A stretch of 56,428 bases of DNA from Aliarcobacter vitoriensis (lineage in GTDB: Bacteria; Campylobacterota; Campylobacteria; Campylobacterales; Arcobacteraceae): positions 1 to 56,428 of the forward strand of contig NZ_PDKB01000017.1 of NCBI RefSeq assembly GCF_003316695.1, written 5' to 3'. Shown here piece by piece: positions 44,184 to 53,963 of this stretch. Both the position numbers and the translations under genes were made by a program. The notes under the pieces were generated by a model. The model did not search any database. It was not told the origin of the DNA and saw only the letters and a program-made list of their open reading frames with translations. Each line of letters begins with the position of its first letter. The stretch's first letter is position 1.

Positions 44184-45227
44184 TTATTTTCCCATTTGTT
44201 TTGCAACTTCAGCTGCGAAATCTTCTTCTTTTTTCTCAATTCCTTCACCTAACTCAAATCTTACATATCCAGTAATTTGAATAGATGCATCAACTTCTGC
44301 AATTGCTTGTTCAACTGTTTGTTTATCGTTCATAACATAAGCTTGAGATAAAAGTGCAAATCTTCCATCTAATTGAGTATTATCAATGATAAATCTTTCA
44401 ACTTTTCCTGGAATAATATTTGCCCAAATTTTTTCTGGTTTTCCATCTGCTCTTAACTCATCTTCAAATCTTGCTTTTGCAGCTGCAATTGCTTCATCTG
44501 TCAATTGAGATTTAGAAACAAATTCTGGAATTTTTTTAAGAGGTTTTTTTAATCTTACTAACTCTTCATTTTCAGCTTCAATCTCAGCTCTAATAGCTCT
44601 ATTTTCACTTTCAACAAATGCTGGATCTAAATCTTTATAAGATATAACTGTTGGTTTCATAGCACTTGCATGCATTGCAATATTTCTTAATAATACTGCA
44701 GCTTTATCTTTAATACCAGCATCACATTTTGCAGCTAAGATAACACCTGTTCTTCCAGTAACATGCACATAACCATTAACAACTTCTCCACTTAAAGTTG
44801 ATAATTTTCTAGCAACAATATTTTCACCAATAGTTGCAATTTTTTCTGCTAAAAATGTTGAAAACTCTTGTCCATTAATTGATGAACTATTTAAAGCTTC
44901 AGCATCTTTAATTCCATTATTTGCAGCATGAGAAGTAATCTCTTTTGTTAAGTTAATAAAATTCTCATTTTTAGCAACAAAATCTGTTTGTGCATTAAGC
45001 TCTAAAATTACACCTTTAGTATTGTCACTATTTATTTCAATAGCAATTAAACCTTCAGCAGCTACATTTCCAGCTTTTTTAGCAGCTTTTCCAAGCCCAG
45101 CTTCTCTTAAAGCTTGAACAGCTTTATCTAAATCTCCACCAGTCTCATTTAAAGCATTTTTGCAGTCCATCATTCCTGCACCAGTAAGTTCTCTTAATTC
45201 TTTAATTAATTGTGGTGTAACTGCCAT
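44184..45227 (-). CDS. tsf: Translation elongation factor Ts
   Basis: 347 residues from the ATG at 45225-45227 (MAVTPQLIKELRELTGAGMMDCKNAL), preferred over the upstream ATG that lies in rpsB because GAGGAAG precedes it by 6-7 nt. It has the TDFVAKNENF motif of the nucleotide-exchange core and a C-terminal dimerisation half with VERFIIDNTQLDGRFALLSQ. It recycles EF-Tu by exchanging GDP. Overlap-free, 1 nt after rpsB. Confidence 0.96.
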   Translation of the reverse strand: MAVTPQLIKELRELTGAGMMDCKNALNETGGDLDKAVQALREAGLGKAAKKAGNVAAEGLIAIEINSDNTKGVILELNAQTDFVAKNENFINLTKEITSHAANNGIKDAEALNSSSINGQEFSTFLAEKIATIGENIVARKLSTLSGEVVNGYVHVTGRTGVILAAKCDAGIKDKAAVLLRNIAMHASAMKPTVISYKDLDPAFVESENRAIRAEIEAENEELVRLKKPLKKIPEFVSKSQLTDEAIAAAKARFEDELRADGKPEKIWANIIPGKVERFIIDNTQLDGRFALLSQAYVMNDKQTVEQAIAEVDASIQITGYVRFELGEGIEKKEEDFAAEVAKQMGK

Positions 45228-45228
45228 A

Positions 45229-46023
45229 TTATGCTTCCTCACCTTCAAAAGCAACTTCTTCACCTTCAGCCATAGCTTCAGCTAAAACTTCATCTTTTTC
45301 AGTTTGAGTTACGGGCTCTGCAAATTCTTCACCATTTGCATCAGCAAGTGCGGCTTTACCTTCGTTCATAGCTGCTGCCATTTCGTTGCAGAATAAATGA
45401 ATTGATCTAATAGCATCATCATTTCCTGGAATTGGTAAATCAACAACATCTGGATCGCAGTTTGTATCAAGTGGAGCTACAACAGTAATTCCAAGTCTTC
45501 TAGCTTCAGCAATAGCAATTTTCTCTTTTACTGCATCAAGAACAAACATCATATCTGGTAATTTATTCATTTCTTTAATTCCACCAAGATATAACTCTAA
45601 TTTTTCTTCTTTTCTAGTAAGCATTAAAGCTTCTTTTTTAGTTAAAAGGTTTATTTGGCCTTCTTCTCTCATTTTTTTAATAATTTCTAATTTTCTAATT
45701 GATTTTTTAATTGTTCCAAAATTTGTTAGCATTCCACCTAACCATCTGTGGTTTACATATGGCATACCGCAAGATTCAGCAGCTTTTTTGATAGTTTCAC
45801 TAGCTTGTTTTTTAGTTCCAACAAAAATCATTGTTTGACCTTCAGCAGCTCTATCTCTAACAACATTGTATGTATATCTGAAATATCTTAACGTTTTTTG
45901 TAAATCTATAATATAGATATTTTTTCTAACACCGAAAATGAATTTTTTCATTTTTGGATTCCATCTTCTTGTTTGGTGTCCGAAGTGTACACCACACTCT
46001 AATAGGTCTTTCATAGTAACCAT
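45229..46023 (-). CDS. rpsB: 30S ribosomal protein S2
   Basis: 264 residues, with [49 protein letters not shown] and [26 protein letters not shown]. The acidic C-terminal extension is normal for Campylobacterota. The ATG at 46021-46023 has AAGGAG 9 nt upstream; M4 (MKDLL) is an alternative start. Preceded by a structured leader (46076-46130). Confidence 0.96.
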   Translation of the reverse strand: MVTMKDLLECGVHFGHQTRRWNPKMKKFIFGVRKNIYIIDLQKTLRYFRYTYNVVRDRAAEGQTMIFVGTKKQASETIKKAAESCGMPYVNHRWLGGMLTNFGTIKKSIRKLEIIKKMREEGQINLLTKKEALMLTRKEEKLELYLGGIKEMNKLPDMMFVLDAVKEKIAIAEARRLGITVVAPLDTNCDPDVVDLPIPGNDDAIRSIHLFCNEMAAAMNEGKAALADANGEEFAEPVTQTEKDEVLAEAMAEGEEVAFEGEEA

Positions 46024-46075
46024 GAGTAATTCTCCTTGAATTAATTTGTTTTATTTTTTGTATGGGTTTAGCCTC

Positions 46076-46130
46076 TGTATCCCTTAATGCCAAGCTTACA
46101 CTCAACACAACCCGAACAAGGATTGATACA
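46076..46130 (-). promoter_or_regulatory. Structured mRNA leader of rpsB (candidate S2 autoregulatory site)
   Basis: On the minus strand TGTATC (46130-46125) pairs with GATACA (46081-46076), closing a 43-nt interior. The interior holds a hairpin AATCC-N6-GGGTT and a second imperfect hairpin (TTGAGTG with CATTAAG). The stretch is much more GC-rich than the surrounding leader. S2 represses rpsB through such leaders in other bacteria, which makes this a plausible site; the fold was drawn by eye. Confidence 0.45.
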
Positions 46131-46172
46131 TGTGAGGTACTAAATTTCAAAAAATTGAAAAATAGAACTGCG

Positions 46173-46178
46173 ATTATA
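46173..46178 (-). promoter_or_regulatory. -10 box of the rpsB-tsf transcript
   Basis: TATAAT on the minus strand just before the murE stop codon side, giving a leader of about 140 nt that contains the structured element. No clear -35. A second TATAAT lies 11 nt further upstream (46184-46189). Confidence 0.5.
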
Positions 46179-46189
46179 TCCAAATTATA

Positions 46190-47473
46190 TTAAGATTTGT
46201 TTAATATTTTTAAGATCTCTTCTTTATCACTAAATGGATATTTTTTATCTTTTATAATTTGTGTAGCTTCATCACCTTTACCTAAAACTAGAACTACACT
46301 TTTATCATTTGCCATTGAAATAGCCTTTTTCAAAGCCTCTACACGATTAACTTCAACTATAACATTTGATTTATCATCTATACCAGTTAAAATATCTTCA
46401 ATAATTCTTTCTGGCTCTTCATATCTTGGATTATCACTAGTTACAACTATACTTTTTGAATACTTTTGTGCAACTTTTCCCATAAGTGGTCGTTTTGCAC
46501 TATCCCTATTCCCACCAGCACCAAAAATACAAATTATATCTTTGTTTGGAAAACTTTTTAAAACTTCTTCCATTCCATCAGGAGTATGTGCAAAATCTAC
46601 AATAACAAGTGGATTTAAAGATACAACTTCAACTCTACCACTAACACTTCCAAAATTTTCCAATGTTTTACAAATATCTTCTAATTTTCTATTTGTCAAA
46701 ATATGAACTGCTCCTAGACTAGCCATAAGATTGTAAATATTAAAAATTCCCATCATTTTTGAAAAAAATGTATAAGTTTTATCTTTGTACAAAAAATCCA
46801 CTTTCATACCATGTTCAAACTCATATTTATTTACTTTATAGTCTGAATTATTTTCTAAAGAGTAGGTAAAAGAATTTGTAGAATTGTATTTGACAACTTT
46901 ATCGTCTATATTTACCAATTTTGGTGATTCATCACTCAAAAAAAGATTTTTAACTCTTATATACTCTTCGATAGTTTTATGATAATCAAGATGGTCTCTT
47001 GTGATATTTGTATGAATCTTTAAAGCAAAATCCAATCCTTCAATTCTTTTTTGTTCTATTGCATGAGAACTTACTTCCATAATAAAAAATTCACAACCAT
47101 TTTGTATAGCTTTTTGAATATGTGCAAAATTTCCGATTTGAACAGGAGTAGTTAAAGAATAATCTTCAACTTGATTTTCATTTATAAAAAATCCTCTTGT
47201 ACCTTGAAGTGCAACTTTATATCCTAAATTTAACAAAATATTATAAATAGTTGTTGCTGTTGTTGTTTTTCCATTTGTTCCAGTTATTCCAATAACTTTA
47301 ATAGAACTCATATCCAAATAATTTTTTAGTTCATCTGCATTTATTATTTCAAATCCACCATTTAATGCAACATCTTTATATTGCTCATTTTGTTTTGAAA
47401 CTACAAAAACACTATTTTGCTCAAGTTCACTTGTATTATCTGTAAAAATTCTATCTTTTATGATTAGTTTCAT
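46190..47473 (-). CDS. murE: UDP-N-acetylmuramyl-tripeptide synthetase (meso-diaminopimelate-adding)
   Basis: 427 residues. ATP site GITGTNGKTTTATT, VSSHAIEQKRIEGL, THTPDGM-type VDFAHTPDGMEEV, GAGGNRDSAKRPLMG and TSDNPRYEEPERII; the DNPR motif selects meso-diaminopimelate. It adds the third amino acid of the peptidoglycan stem in the cytoplasm. Its start overlaps the preceding TPR-like gene by 23 nt. Confidence 0.94.
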   Translation of the reverse strand: MKLIIKDRIFTDNTSELEQNSVFVVSKQNEQYKDVALNGGFEIINADELKNYLDMSSIKVIGITGTNGKTTTATTIYNILLNLGYKVALQGTRGFFINENQVEDYSLTTPVQIGNFAHIQKAIQNGCEFFIMEVSSHAIEQKRIEGLDFALKIHTNITRDHLDYHKTIEEYIRVKNLFLSDESPKLVNIDDKVVKYNSTNSFTYSLENNSDYKVNKYEFEHGMKVDFLYKDKTYTFFSKMMGIFNIYNLMASLGAVHILTNRKLEDICKTLENFGSVSGRVEVVSLNPLVIVDFAHTPDGMEEVLKSFPNKDIICIFGAGGNRDSAKRPLMGKVAQKYSKSIVVTSDNPRYEEPERIIEDILTGIDDKSNVIVEVNRVEALKKAISMANDKSVVLVLGKGDEATQIIKDKKYPFSDKEEILKILNKS

Positions 47474-48047
47474 TTTTTTTCTCTTCTAATTTTTCATATA
47501 GTTTTAAAATCTCTTTATCATAAGTAAAGTACTCATTAAAACCTTCTAAATAATTGTACGCTGTACTACTAAAGCCATTTTCTATAAGTTTTGTAACAAA
47601 ATCATAAAAATCTTCTTTTGTTTCAATAGCAACTTTTGTTGAAAACATAATATCTTCAAAAGCAATTTTAAAAGAACCTCTTTCTTCTATTAGCTTTTTA
47701 AAATCATCATATTTTATTGCTTCAAGAGAATCAACAGTTGAATCACTAAACTCTTTTAGCAAGTTCATCATTTTTTCAACATCACCATCATAAGCATTTA
47801 TCATATCTTCCATATATTTTATAGCTTCATCTAAATCATTGGCTTTAACAATTGTGAAATAATCAAATAAAGCAATAGCTTTATTTTCATCTTCTAAAGC
47901 TATATCACAAAATAATGGATAGAGTTTATACTCTTTATTTTCTGGAAAATGTGAAGTTAATAAAGAGTATAAAAATAAAGCTTCATCAAATCTTCTTTGC
48001 ATAAACAAAGAGTTAGCATCATCTAATAATCTACTCTCATTTACCAT
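47451..48047 (-). CDS. TPR-like helical protein between nifU-like gene and murE
   Basis: 198 residues, nearly all helical. The first 60 residues read as a tetratricopeptide pair (ANSLFMQRRFDEALFLYSLLTSHFPENKEYKLYPLFCDIAL). The rest is acidic helix bundle without known motifs. A hypothetical gene of this size sits between nifU-like and murE in Campylobacter as I recall, so it is a conserved member of the cluster with unknown function. Likely cytoplasmic. Confidence 0.72.
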   Translation of the reverse strand: MVNESRLLDDANSLFMQRRFDEALFLYSLLTSHFPENKEYKLYPLFCDIALEDENKAIALFDYFTIVKANDLDEAIKYMEDMINAYDGDVEKMMNLLKEFSDSTVDSLEAIKYDDFKKLIEERGSFKIAFEDIMFSTKVAIETKEDFYDFVTKLIENGFSSTAYNYLEGFNEYFTYDKEILKLYEKLEEKKNETNHKR

Positions 48048-48051
48048 TATT

Positions 48052-48327
48052 TCAATCCTCTAAATAGTTTTCTTGCCCTATTGGAACATTTATTATTTGT
48101 AAATCTGGATGTATTGCACTTTTCAACTCTTTTTCAACAACATATTTCAATGTACTTCCACTTGCACTACAACCAACACATGCACCTTGAAGCTGAATAT
48201 AAACTTTTGCATTTTTGATAGCTAAAAGTTCCATTGCACCACCATCTCGTGCTAACATTGGAGATATTTTTTTCTCAACAATATTTTTTACTGGCTCTTG
48301 TAAATCTTCATCTGTAAATGGAAACAT
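48052..48327 (-). CDS. NifU C-terminal-domain Fe-S scaffold/carrier protein
   Basis: 91 residues comprising the NifU C-terminal domain: VEKKISPMLARDGGAMELLAI and the iron-sulfur CxxC in GACVGCSASGSTLKYVVE. It carries or transfers Fe-S clusters in the cytoplasm. AAGGAG ribosome site; 4 nt before the TPR-like gene, with which it is presumably cotranscribed. Confidence 0.92.
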   Translation of the reverse strand: MFPFTDEDLQEPVKNIVEKKISPMLARDGGAMELLAIKNAKVYIQLQGACVGCSASGSTLKYVVEKELKSAIHPDLQIINVPIGQENYLED

Positions 48328-48337
48328 CTTTATCTCC

Positions 48338-48445
48338 TTACTTTTTTTTCTTCTTATTTACTAAATATATTCCAATAGCAGTTAATACCAAAAGAACTGC
48401 TATTGTTTGAAATATAAAGTTTAAAGTTACTTCTTCTTGAAACAT
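48338..48445 (-). CDS. 35-residue single-span membrane protein
   Basis: ATG at 48443-48445 with AGGA seven nt upstream and a TAA at 48338-48340. The product begins MFQEEVTLNF, has one membrane helix (IFQTIAVLLVLTAIGIYLV) and ends in a Lys cluster, so the C-terminus should face the cytoplasm. It fills the gap between ileS and the nifU-like gene almost exactly, which supports its being a real gene. Function unknown. Confidence 0.6.
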   Translation of the reverse strand: MFQEEVTLNFIFQTIAVLLVLTAIGIYLVNKKKKK

Positions 48446-48452
48446 TTTTTTC

Positions 48453-51179
48453 CTATTTTACTACTTCTTCACATCTTTGACAAAGAGATTCTTCATCATT
48501 TGCTGTAAACTTCCAACATCTTGGACATTTATGTGCTGTTGCTTTAAATATTTTAAACTCTTTATCTTCTATTTTAAAACTTCCTAAAATATCTTTAGCT
48601 TCTTTATTTGATAATGAACTAACCAAGAACCAATCACTTGCTTCAACTTCATCTAAAGCCAAAAATTCTTCACAATTTGTAGATATTTCCAACTCTAAAG
48701 TTGATTTTATAATTTTTTCTTTACTTAAAGCATCTTTTACTTCAGAGAATTTTTCTTTAGCTTCTAAAAATAACTCTTCATTGATATTTGACTGAATTTC
48801 TGGTAAATCAAACTTTTTAAAATCAAATATATCTTGGCAATCTTCTTTTATAATAGCTGGTGCATACTCTAAAAGCTCATCCATAGTATATGTCAATATA
48901 CAAGCCATAGTTGATATAAGCTTTTTAGCAATTAGTGCCATTGCACTTTGAGATGCAGTTCTATGAATATCGTTTTTATCATCACAATACAATCTATCTT
49001 TACAAACATCAAGATAAATCCCAGATAAATCAACAACTAAAAAATTGTTTAATTTATTTAATCCTTTTGAGAACTCATAAGCATTAAAAGATTGTTCAAT
49101 TTCATCAAATACTTTTTTAGCTTTATTTAAAATCCACTTGTCCAAAATTCCCATTTGTGAAACATCAACTATTTTTTCTAAACCATCAATATTTGCTAAT
49201 AAAAATCTTGCAGTATTTCTTATCTTTCTATAAAGTTCACCATTTTGTTTTAAGATATTATCAGAGATTTTTAAATCACTTTGATAATCACTCATAGCAA
49301 CCCAAAGTCTCAAAATCTCACTTCCATACTCTTTTAAAACTTTATCAGGAGCTACAACATTCCCTTTAGATTTACTCATTTTTTCACCTTTTTCATCAAC
49401 AGTAAATCCATGAGTTAAAATTGATTTATAAGGTGCGATTTCACTACTTGCTAAAGTTGTAAGAAGTGAAGATTGGAACCAACCTCTATGTTGGTCACTT
49501 CCTTCAAGATACATATCAGCAGGAAAAGTTCCAGCATCGTAATTTCTACTTCTTAAAACTGCATTTTGTGTACTTCCACTATCAAACCAAACATCTAAAA
49601 TATCTAAAGTTTTTTCTAAATCATCTGGATTTAGTCCACTTCCTGGATATAAAAGTTCGCTAACTTCCAAATCATACCAAGCATCACAACCTTTTTGCTC
49701 AAAAATCATAGCTGTATAATTTAAAACTTTTTCATCAAAGATGATTTCATCAGTTTTTTTATTTCTAAAAAATGCAATTGGAACTCCCCAATCTCTTTGT
49801 CTACTTATACACCAATCAGGACGACCTTCAAGCATAGCTTTTAGTCTATTTCTTCCCCATTCTGGATAAAATTTTAGATTTTCTACAACTTCAAGTGCAT
49901 TTTCTCTTAAAGTTTGATTTTTATTTCCATATTTATCATCTATTGAGATAAACCACTGTTTTGTTGCTCTAAAAATAATTGGTGTATGAGTTCTCCAACA
50001 GTGCGGATAAGAGTGTCTTATATCACTTTTTTTAAGCAATGCTGAACCTAACTCTTCAAGAATTAAATCATTTGCTTTAAATACATTTAAACCTAAATAT
50101 TTAGAAGTATCTTTAAAAAGTTTTTCTCTAACTATTGTCTCATCATATTTTCCAAAAGCATCAACAGGCATAATTACTTCAATTCCATATCTAAGCGATA
50201 CTTTGTAGTCATCTTCACCATGACCAGGTGCAGTGTGAACAGCACCACTTCCAGCACTCATTTCAACATGATCTCCAAAGATAATTACAGAATCTCTACC
50301 ATTTAATGGATTTATAGCTTTTGTATTTTCTAACTCTTTTGTATTTATAGTTTCAACTATTTCACCTTTTATTACTTCATTTTCAATCAATGAATTATAA
50401 AGTTTCTTTGCTACTATAAATTTATCACTAGTTTTTACATATTCTTCTTCTGGATTTATAGCAATTGCTTGATTTGCTGGAAGAGTCCAAGGTGTTGTTG
50501 TCCATATAATCAAACTTGCATCAAGATTTTGGTGTTTAAATGCTACATAAATTGATGGAGAAGTTTTATCTTCATACTCAACTTCAGCTTCAGCAAGTGC
50601 AGTTTGTGCTGCCCAAGACCAATAAACTGGTTTGCTTCTTTGGATTAATAATCCTTGTTTTGCAATAGCACATAACTCTCTATAAATATTTGCTTCAAAT
50701 TTGAAATCCATAGTTAAATAAGGATTTTCCCAATCTGCAATTACTCCAAGTTGTTTAAATTCATTTTTTTGAATATCTACAAATTTTGTAGCATGTTCTC
50801 GACATAGTTCTCTAAGTTTTGATTTTGCAATAGTTTTTTTCTTCTCACTTCCTATTTTTTCTTCAACTTTTTGCTCAATTGGAAGCCCATGACAGTCCCA
50901 ACCTGGAACATATCTTATAGTTTTTCCTTCAAAATAGTGAAATTTATTGATAATATCTTTTAAAATTTTATTTAAAGCATGACCTATATGTATATTTCCA
51001 TTTGCATAAGGAGGTCCATCATGAAGTGTAAATGACTCACAACCTTCTCTATTTTTTTTCATCTTTTCATAAACTTTTTTTTCATCCCATTGTTTATATT
51101 TCAATGGTTCATTTTGTGGAAGATTTCCTCTCATAGGAAATTCTGTTTTTGGAAGCAACAAACTATCTTTATAATCCAT
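48453..51179 (-). CDS. ileS: Isoleucyl-tRNA synthetase
   Basis: 908 residues from the ATG at 51177-51179 ([20 protein letters not shown]), preceded by AAAGGTG; an ATG seven codons earlier lacks such a site. Class I motifs: [16 protein letters not shown] (HIGH), [11 protein letters not shown], editing-domain [33 protein letters not shown] (KMSKS) and a C-terminal zinc site [14 protein letters not shown]. Charges tRNA-Ile. Confidence 0.96.
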   Translation of the reverse strand: MDYKDSLLLPKTEFPMRGNLPQNEPLKYKQWDEKKVYEKMKKNREGCESFTLHDGPPYANGNIHIGHALNKILKDIINKFHYFEGKTIRYVPGWDCHGLPIEQKVEEKIGSEKKKTIAKSKLRELCREHATKFVDIQKNEFKQLGVIADWENPYLTMDFKFEANIYRELCAIAKQGLLIQRSKPVYWSWAAQTALAEAEVEYEDKTSPSIYVAFKHQNLDASLIIWTTTPWTLPANQAIAINPEEEYVKTSDKFIVAKKLYNSLIENEVIKGEIVETINTKELENTKAINPLNGRDSVIIFGDHVEMSAGSGAVHTAPGHGEDDYKVSLRYGIEVIMPVDAFGKYDETIVREKLFKDTSKYLGLNVFKANDLILEELGSALLKKSDIRHSYPHCWRTHTPIIFRATKQWFISIDDKYGNKNQTLRENALEVVENLKFYPEWGRNRLKAMLEGRPDWCISRQRDWGVPIAFFRNKKTDEIIFDEKVLNYTAMIFEQKGCDAWYDLEVSELLYPGSGLNPDDLEKTLDILDVWFDSGSTQNAVLRSRNYDAGTFPADMYLEGSDQHRGWFQSSLLTTLASSEIAPYKSILTHGFTVDEKGEKMSKSKGNVVAPDKVLKEYGSEILRLWVAMSDYQSDLKISDNILKQNGELYRKIRNTARFLLANIDGLEKIVDVSQMGILDKWILNKAKKVFDEIEQSFNAYEFSKGLNKLNNFLVVDLSGIYLDVCKDRLYCDDKNDIHRTASQSAMALIAKKLISTMACILTYTMDELLEYAPAIIKEDCQDIFDFKKFDLPEIQSNINEELFLEAKEKFSEVKDALSKEKIIKSTLELEISTNCEEFLALDEVEASDWFLVSSLSNKEAKDILGSFKIEDKEFKIFKATAHKCPRCWKFTANDEESLCQRCEEVVK

Positions 51180-51311
51180 TATTAACACCTTTATTCTCAA
51201 ATATTTATAGTTTTATTAAAGAATAGATTATATCTAAATATATTTTAAAACTTATATTTAATGATTTTTAAGGCAATTTGATGAGAAAAGTAATAAAAAA
51301 TGATGAAGTAA

Positions 51312-51338
51312 ATAAAGAGAGTAAAAAACTCTCTTTAT
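51312..51338. terminator. Terminator hairpin after the second TonB receptor gene
   Basis: Perfect 11-bp stem ATAAAGAGAGT / ACTCTCTTTAT with an AAAAA loop, 14 nt past the TonB gene stop on the minus strand. The surrounding gap to ileS is AT-rich with nothing else seen. Confidence 0.7.
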
Positions 51339-51351
51339 ATCTTATTTAATA

Positions 51352-53716
51352 CTAAAATTTATATTTCAAACTAACCATAGCATTAACAGGATCACCATAG
51401 TTATAACTAGAAGTACCATATCCAATATAATATGTTTTATCAAATAAGTTATTAATATTTAACTGTCCAGATAAATTTTTACTAAAGTTATAAGATGCCA
51501 TCAAATCAACAGTTGCATAAGCATCTTGAGTAACTTCTAGTGTTCCAGATTTACTAAATCCTTTACTTTTCCAGTTTACTCCAGCACCTACACTAAATTC
51601 ATTGATACTATATTTTGTAAAAATACTTATATTATTTCTAGGAGCTGTTGTATTTACTTTTTCTTTCTTAGCATCCTTTGCTTCAAAATGAGTCAATCCT
51701 GCACTAATATCCCAATTATCAGTGATTTCTCCACCAATTTCAAGTTCAATTCCTTTTGAAGTTACACCTTTCATACTTTTATAAGCTTGTTCAGTTCCAT
51801 TTGAACCATCCACAAAAACGCCATTAATCGATTCAGCAACATTATCTTGTTCTAATCTAAATAAAGTTAATCCAGCATTTAATTTTTTATCAAAATATTC
51901 ACCTTTGATACCAGCTTCATAGTTACTTCCCTCTTTTGGATCTAAGATATTTCCACTTTTATCTTTAACATTACCTTGAGGTTGAAAAATATCTGTATAA
52001 CTTGCATATACTGAATGATTTTCATTTATATCATAAACTAAACCAACAAATGGTGTAAATACATTGTCATGGTCATATTTTGTTCTGCTATTTGTATCCC
52101 AACTATAACTATTATATTCCCAAGTTGTAAGTCTTGAACCAAGAATTAGTTTTAAATCATCAATTAATTCAAATTTTCCAGTAAGATAAACTGATTTTTG
52201 TTCTGTATCAGCATTTTGTCTTAAAATATTTTTTCCCATATTTGGTTCAGATGTAAATTCACTACCATTTTGTGTGAAGTAATTAGTAATATTGTATGTT
52301 CCTGAAAATTCTGGTTTATATCTTTTATCATTTTCTTTATTGTATTGTGTTCCGATAACAATCTCATGTTCTTTATTTACTAATTCAAATGGAATAGAAG
52401 CATAAATATCAATACTATCTTTTTTAATTTTTTCTGGGTATTTACCATAACCTGTAGTTAAACCTGAACCATCTTTATTTAAAGTACCTTGAATATTTGT
52501 AAAATTTCTGTCTTTTGTATAGATTTCATTATGAGAGTATGTAGCATTTAATAAAATATCATTATCAAAATAGTGTTTTATATCTGTAAAATATGAAGTT
52601 ATACTTGTATTCCATTCACTCCAATCAAAGTTGTAACTTTTAGAACGGTCAAAATTTGTTTTTGTTCCATCACTATAAAATGTTGGTAAAGAACGGCCTC
52701 CTCCCATAATACCATCTCTATTATTTTCTTCATAGTTAGCACCTGCTGATATTGTAGTATTATCTGTAATATCAGCATCTACAACTGCATAAACCAAACT
52801 ATTTTCTTGACTTGTTTTATCAACAAAAGAATTTTTATCCTTATAACTTGCTACTAATCTTGCTCTAACACTTCCATCTTCATTTAAAGGAGTTTGAATA
52901 TCTGTTTTTAATTTGTACATATCCCAAGAACCTGCACTTGCTTCTATATTTCCTTTAAAGACTTTTGAATCTGCATGTTTTCTTACCATATTTATAGAAA
53001 CAGCAGGATTTCCTGCTCCTACCATAAGTCCATTTGCACCTTTTACAATCTCAACTCTATCGTATGCATCAATATTATAATTATTTATTGTGTACCAATT
53101 TTGTGTTACAGGAAGTCCATCAAGTAAATAATAATCAAGGGCAAATCCTCTTGAATAATAAGTTGCTCTACCATCAAATCCTTCGCTTACTGATACACCA
53201 GTTACTTTTTTTATCAAAGAATAAAATTCATCAGTTTTTCGATCTTCTAACATTTGTTGTGTTATAACTGAAACTGATTGTGGAGTTTCACGAATAGATA
53301 AATCAAGTTTTGTAGCAGTATTCATACTTCCTGTTGTGTATGAGTTTGAGTTCTCTGTTGTACTTCCTAGATAATTTCCACTATTTATAGATATTTCATC
53401 TAAAACAGTAGTATTACCAAAGTTTTGATATTTTGGTTTTTCTATTATATATATTACACCATCTTCTTGAATAGCTTTTAATTCATTTGGATTTAGTACA
53501 CTATTTAAACTATCTAATACCGTACCCCCCCCCGAAACTTAACTTTTCCGAATCTACTATTTTATTTTTTAAATCTTTTGATTTTGAAATATATGTTACA
53601 TTATATTTCTTTACTATATTCTCTACTGCTTCTTGCAAACTTATCTCTTTTGCATTTGCAAAAGAACTTCCTAACATCAAAGATGTTACAACTGACATGA
53701 AAACTCTATTTTTCAT
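51352..53716 (-). CDS. STN-containing TonB-dependent siderophore receptor, phase-variable, out of frame (OFF)
   Basis: Two open frames together make one receptor. From the ATG at 53714-53716: signal peptide (ending SFANA) and the start of an STN domain (KEISLQEAVENIVKKYNVTY..), which ends in a stop at 53510 just after a G9 tract. The -1 frame continues without a stop from TVLDSLNSVLNPNELKAI, the second half of the STN domain, through a TonB-box region (TTVLDEISI), plug (ETPQSVSVITQQMLEDRK; YYSRGFALDYYLLDGLP; VEIVKGANGLMVGAGNPA) and barrel to LKYKF at 51352. Eight (or eleven) G would restore a 787-residue FecA/FpvA-like receptor. The internal ATG at 53325 lies in the plug and is not a real start. 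Confidence 0.88.
53525..53533 (-). repeat. G9 homopolymer, contingency tract in the STN domain
   Basis: Nine C on the plus strand at the exact point where the two frames of the receptor meet. Coding-strand context TTC-G9-TAC. With nine G the frame reads GGGYGIR-stop; with eight it reads GGG then TVLDSL and stays open. Confidence 0.88.
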
Positions 53717-53963
53717 CTTAAATCCTTTGTATTAATTTTGAGAATTTGTTTCTCTATATAGTAAGACGATTTAAATGAAAAAAATGGACAATTTTTACAA
53801 AAGAATTTTCAAATTTGTTAGTTGGAGTTACTTTTTGTAACAAAAACAATCTATTCTAAAATATTTTATTAGGAAATATATTTATATATCTGTTAAACTA
53901 AAATAAAAATATTATATGATAGAATCTTTGCAAAATTTTGAAAAAAATATAGGATAGGAAAAA

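Noticed and set aside
46024-46183. A minus-strand reading frame of 85 codons across the rpsB leader
   Set aside because: It runs into rpsB in another frame, has no ribosome site and overlaps the promoter and structured leader; better explained as untranslated leader.
46197-46706. 169-codon plus-strand frame opposite murE
   Set aside because: Antisense to a conserved gene with all motifs intact; no independent support.
51352-53325. A shorter TonB receptor starting at the ATG at 53325
   Set aside because: This ATG lies in the plug domain, without signal peptide or ribosome site. The real start is at 53716 and the gap is explained by the G9 frameshift.
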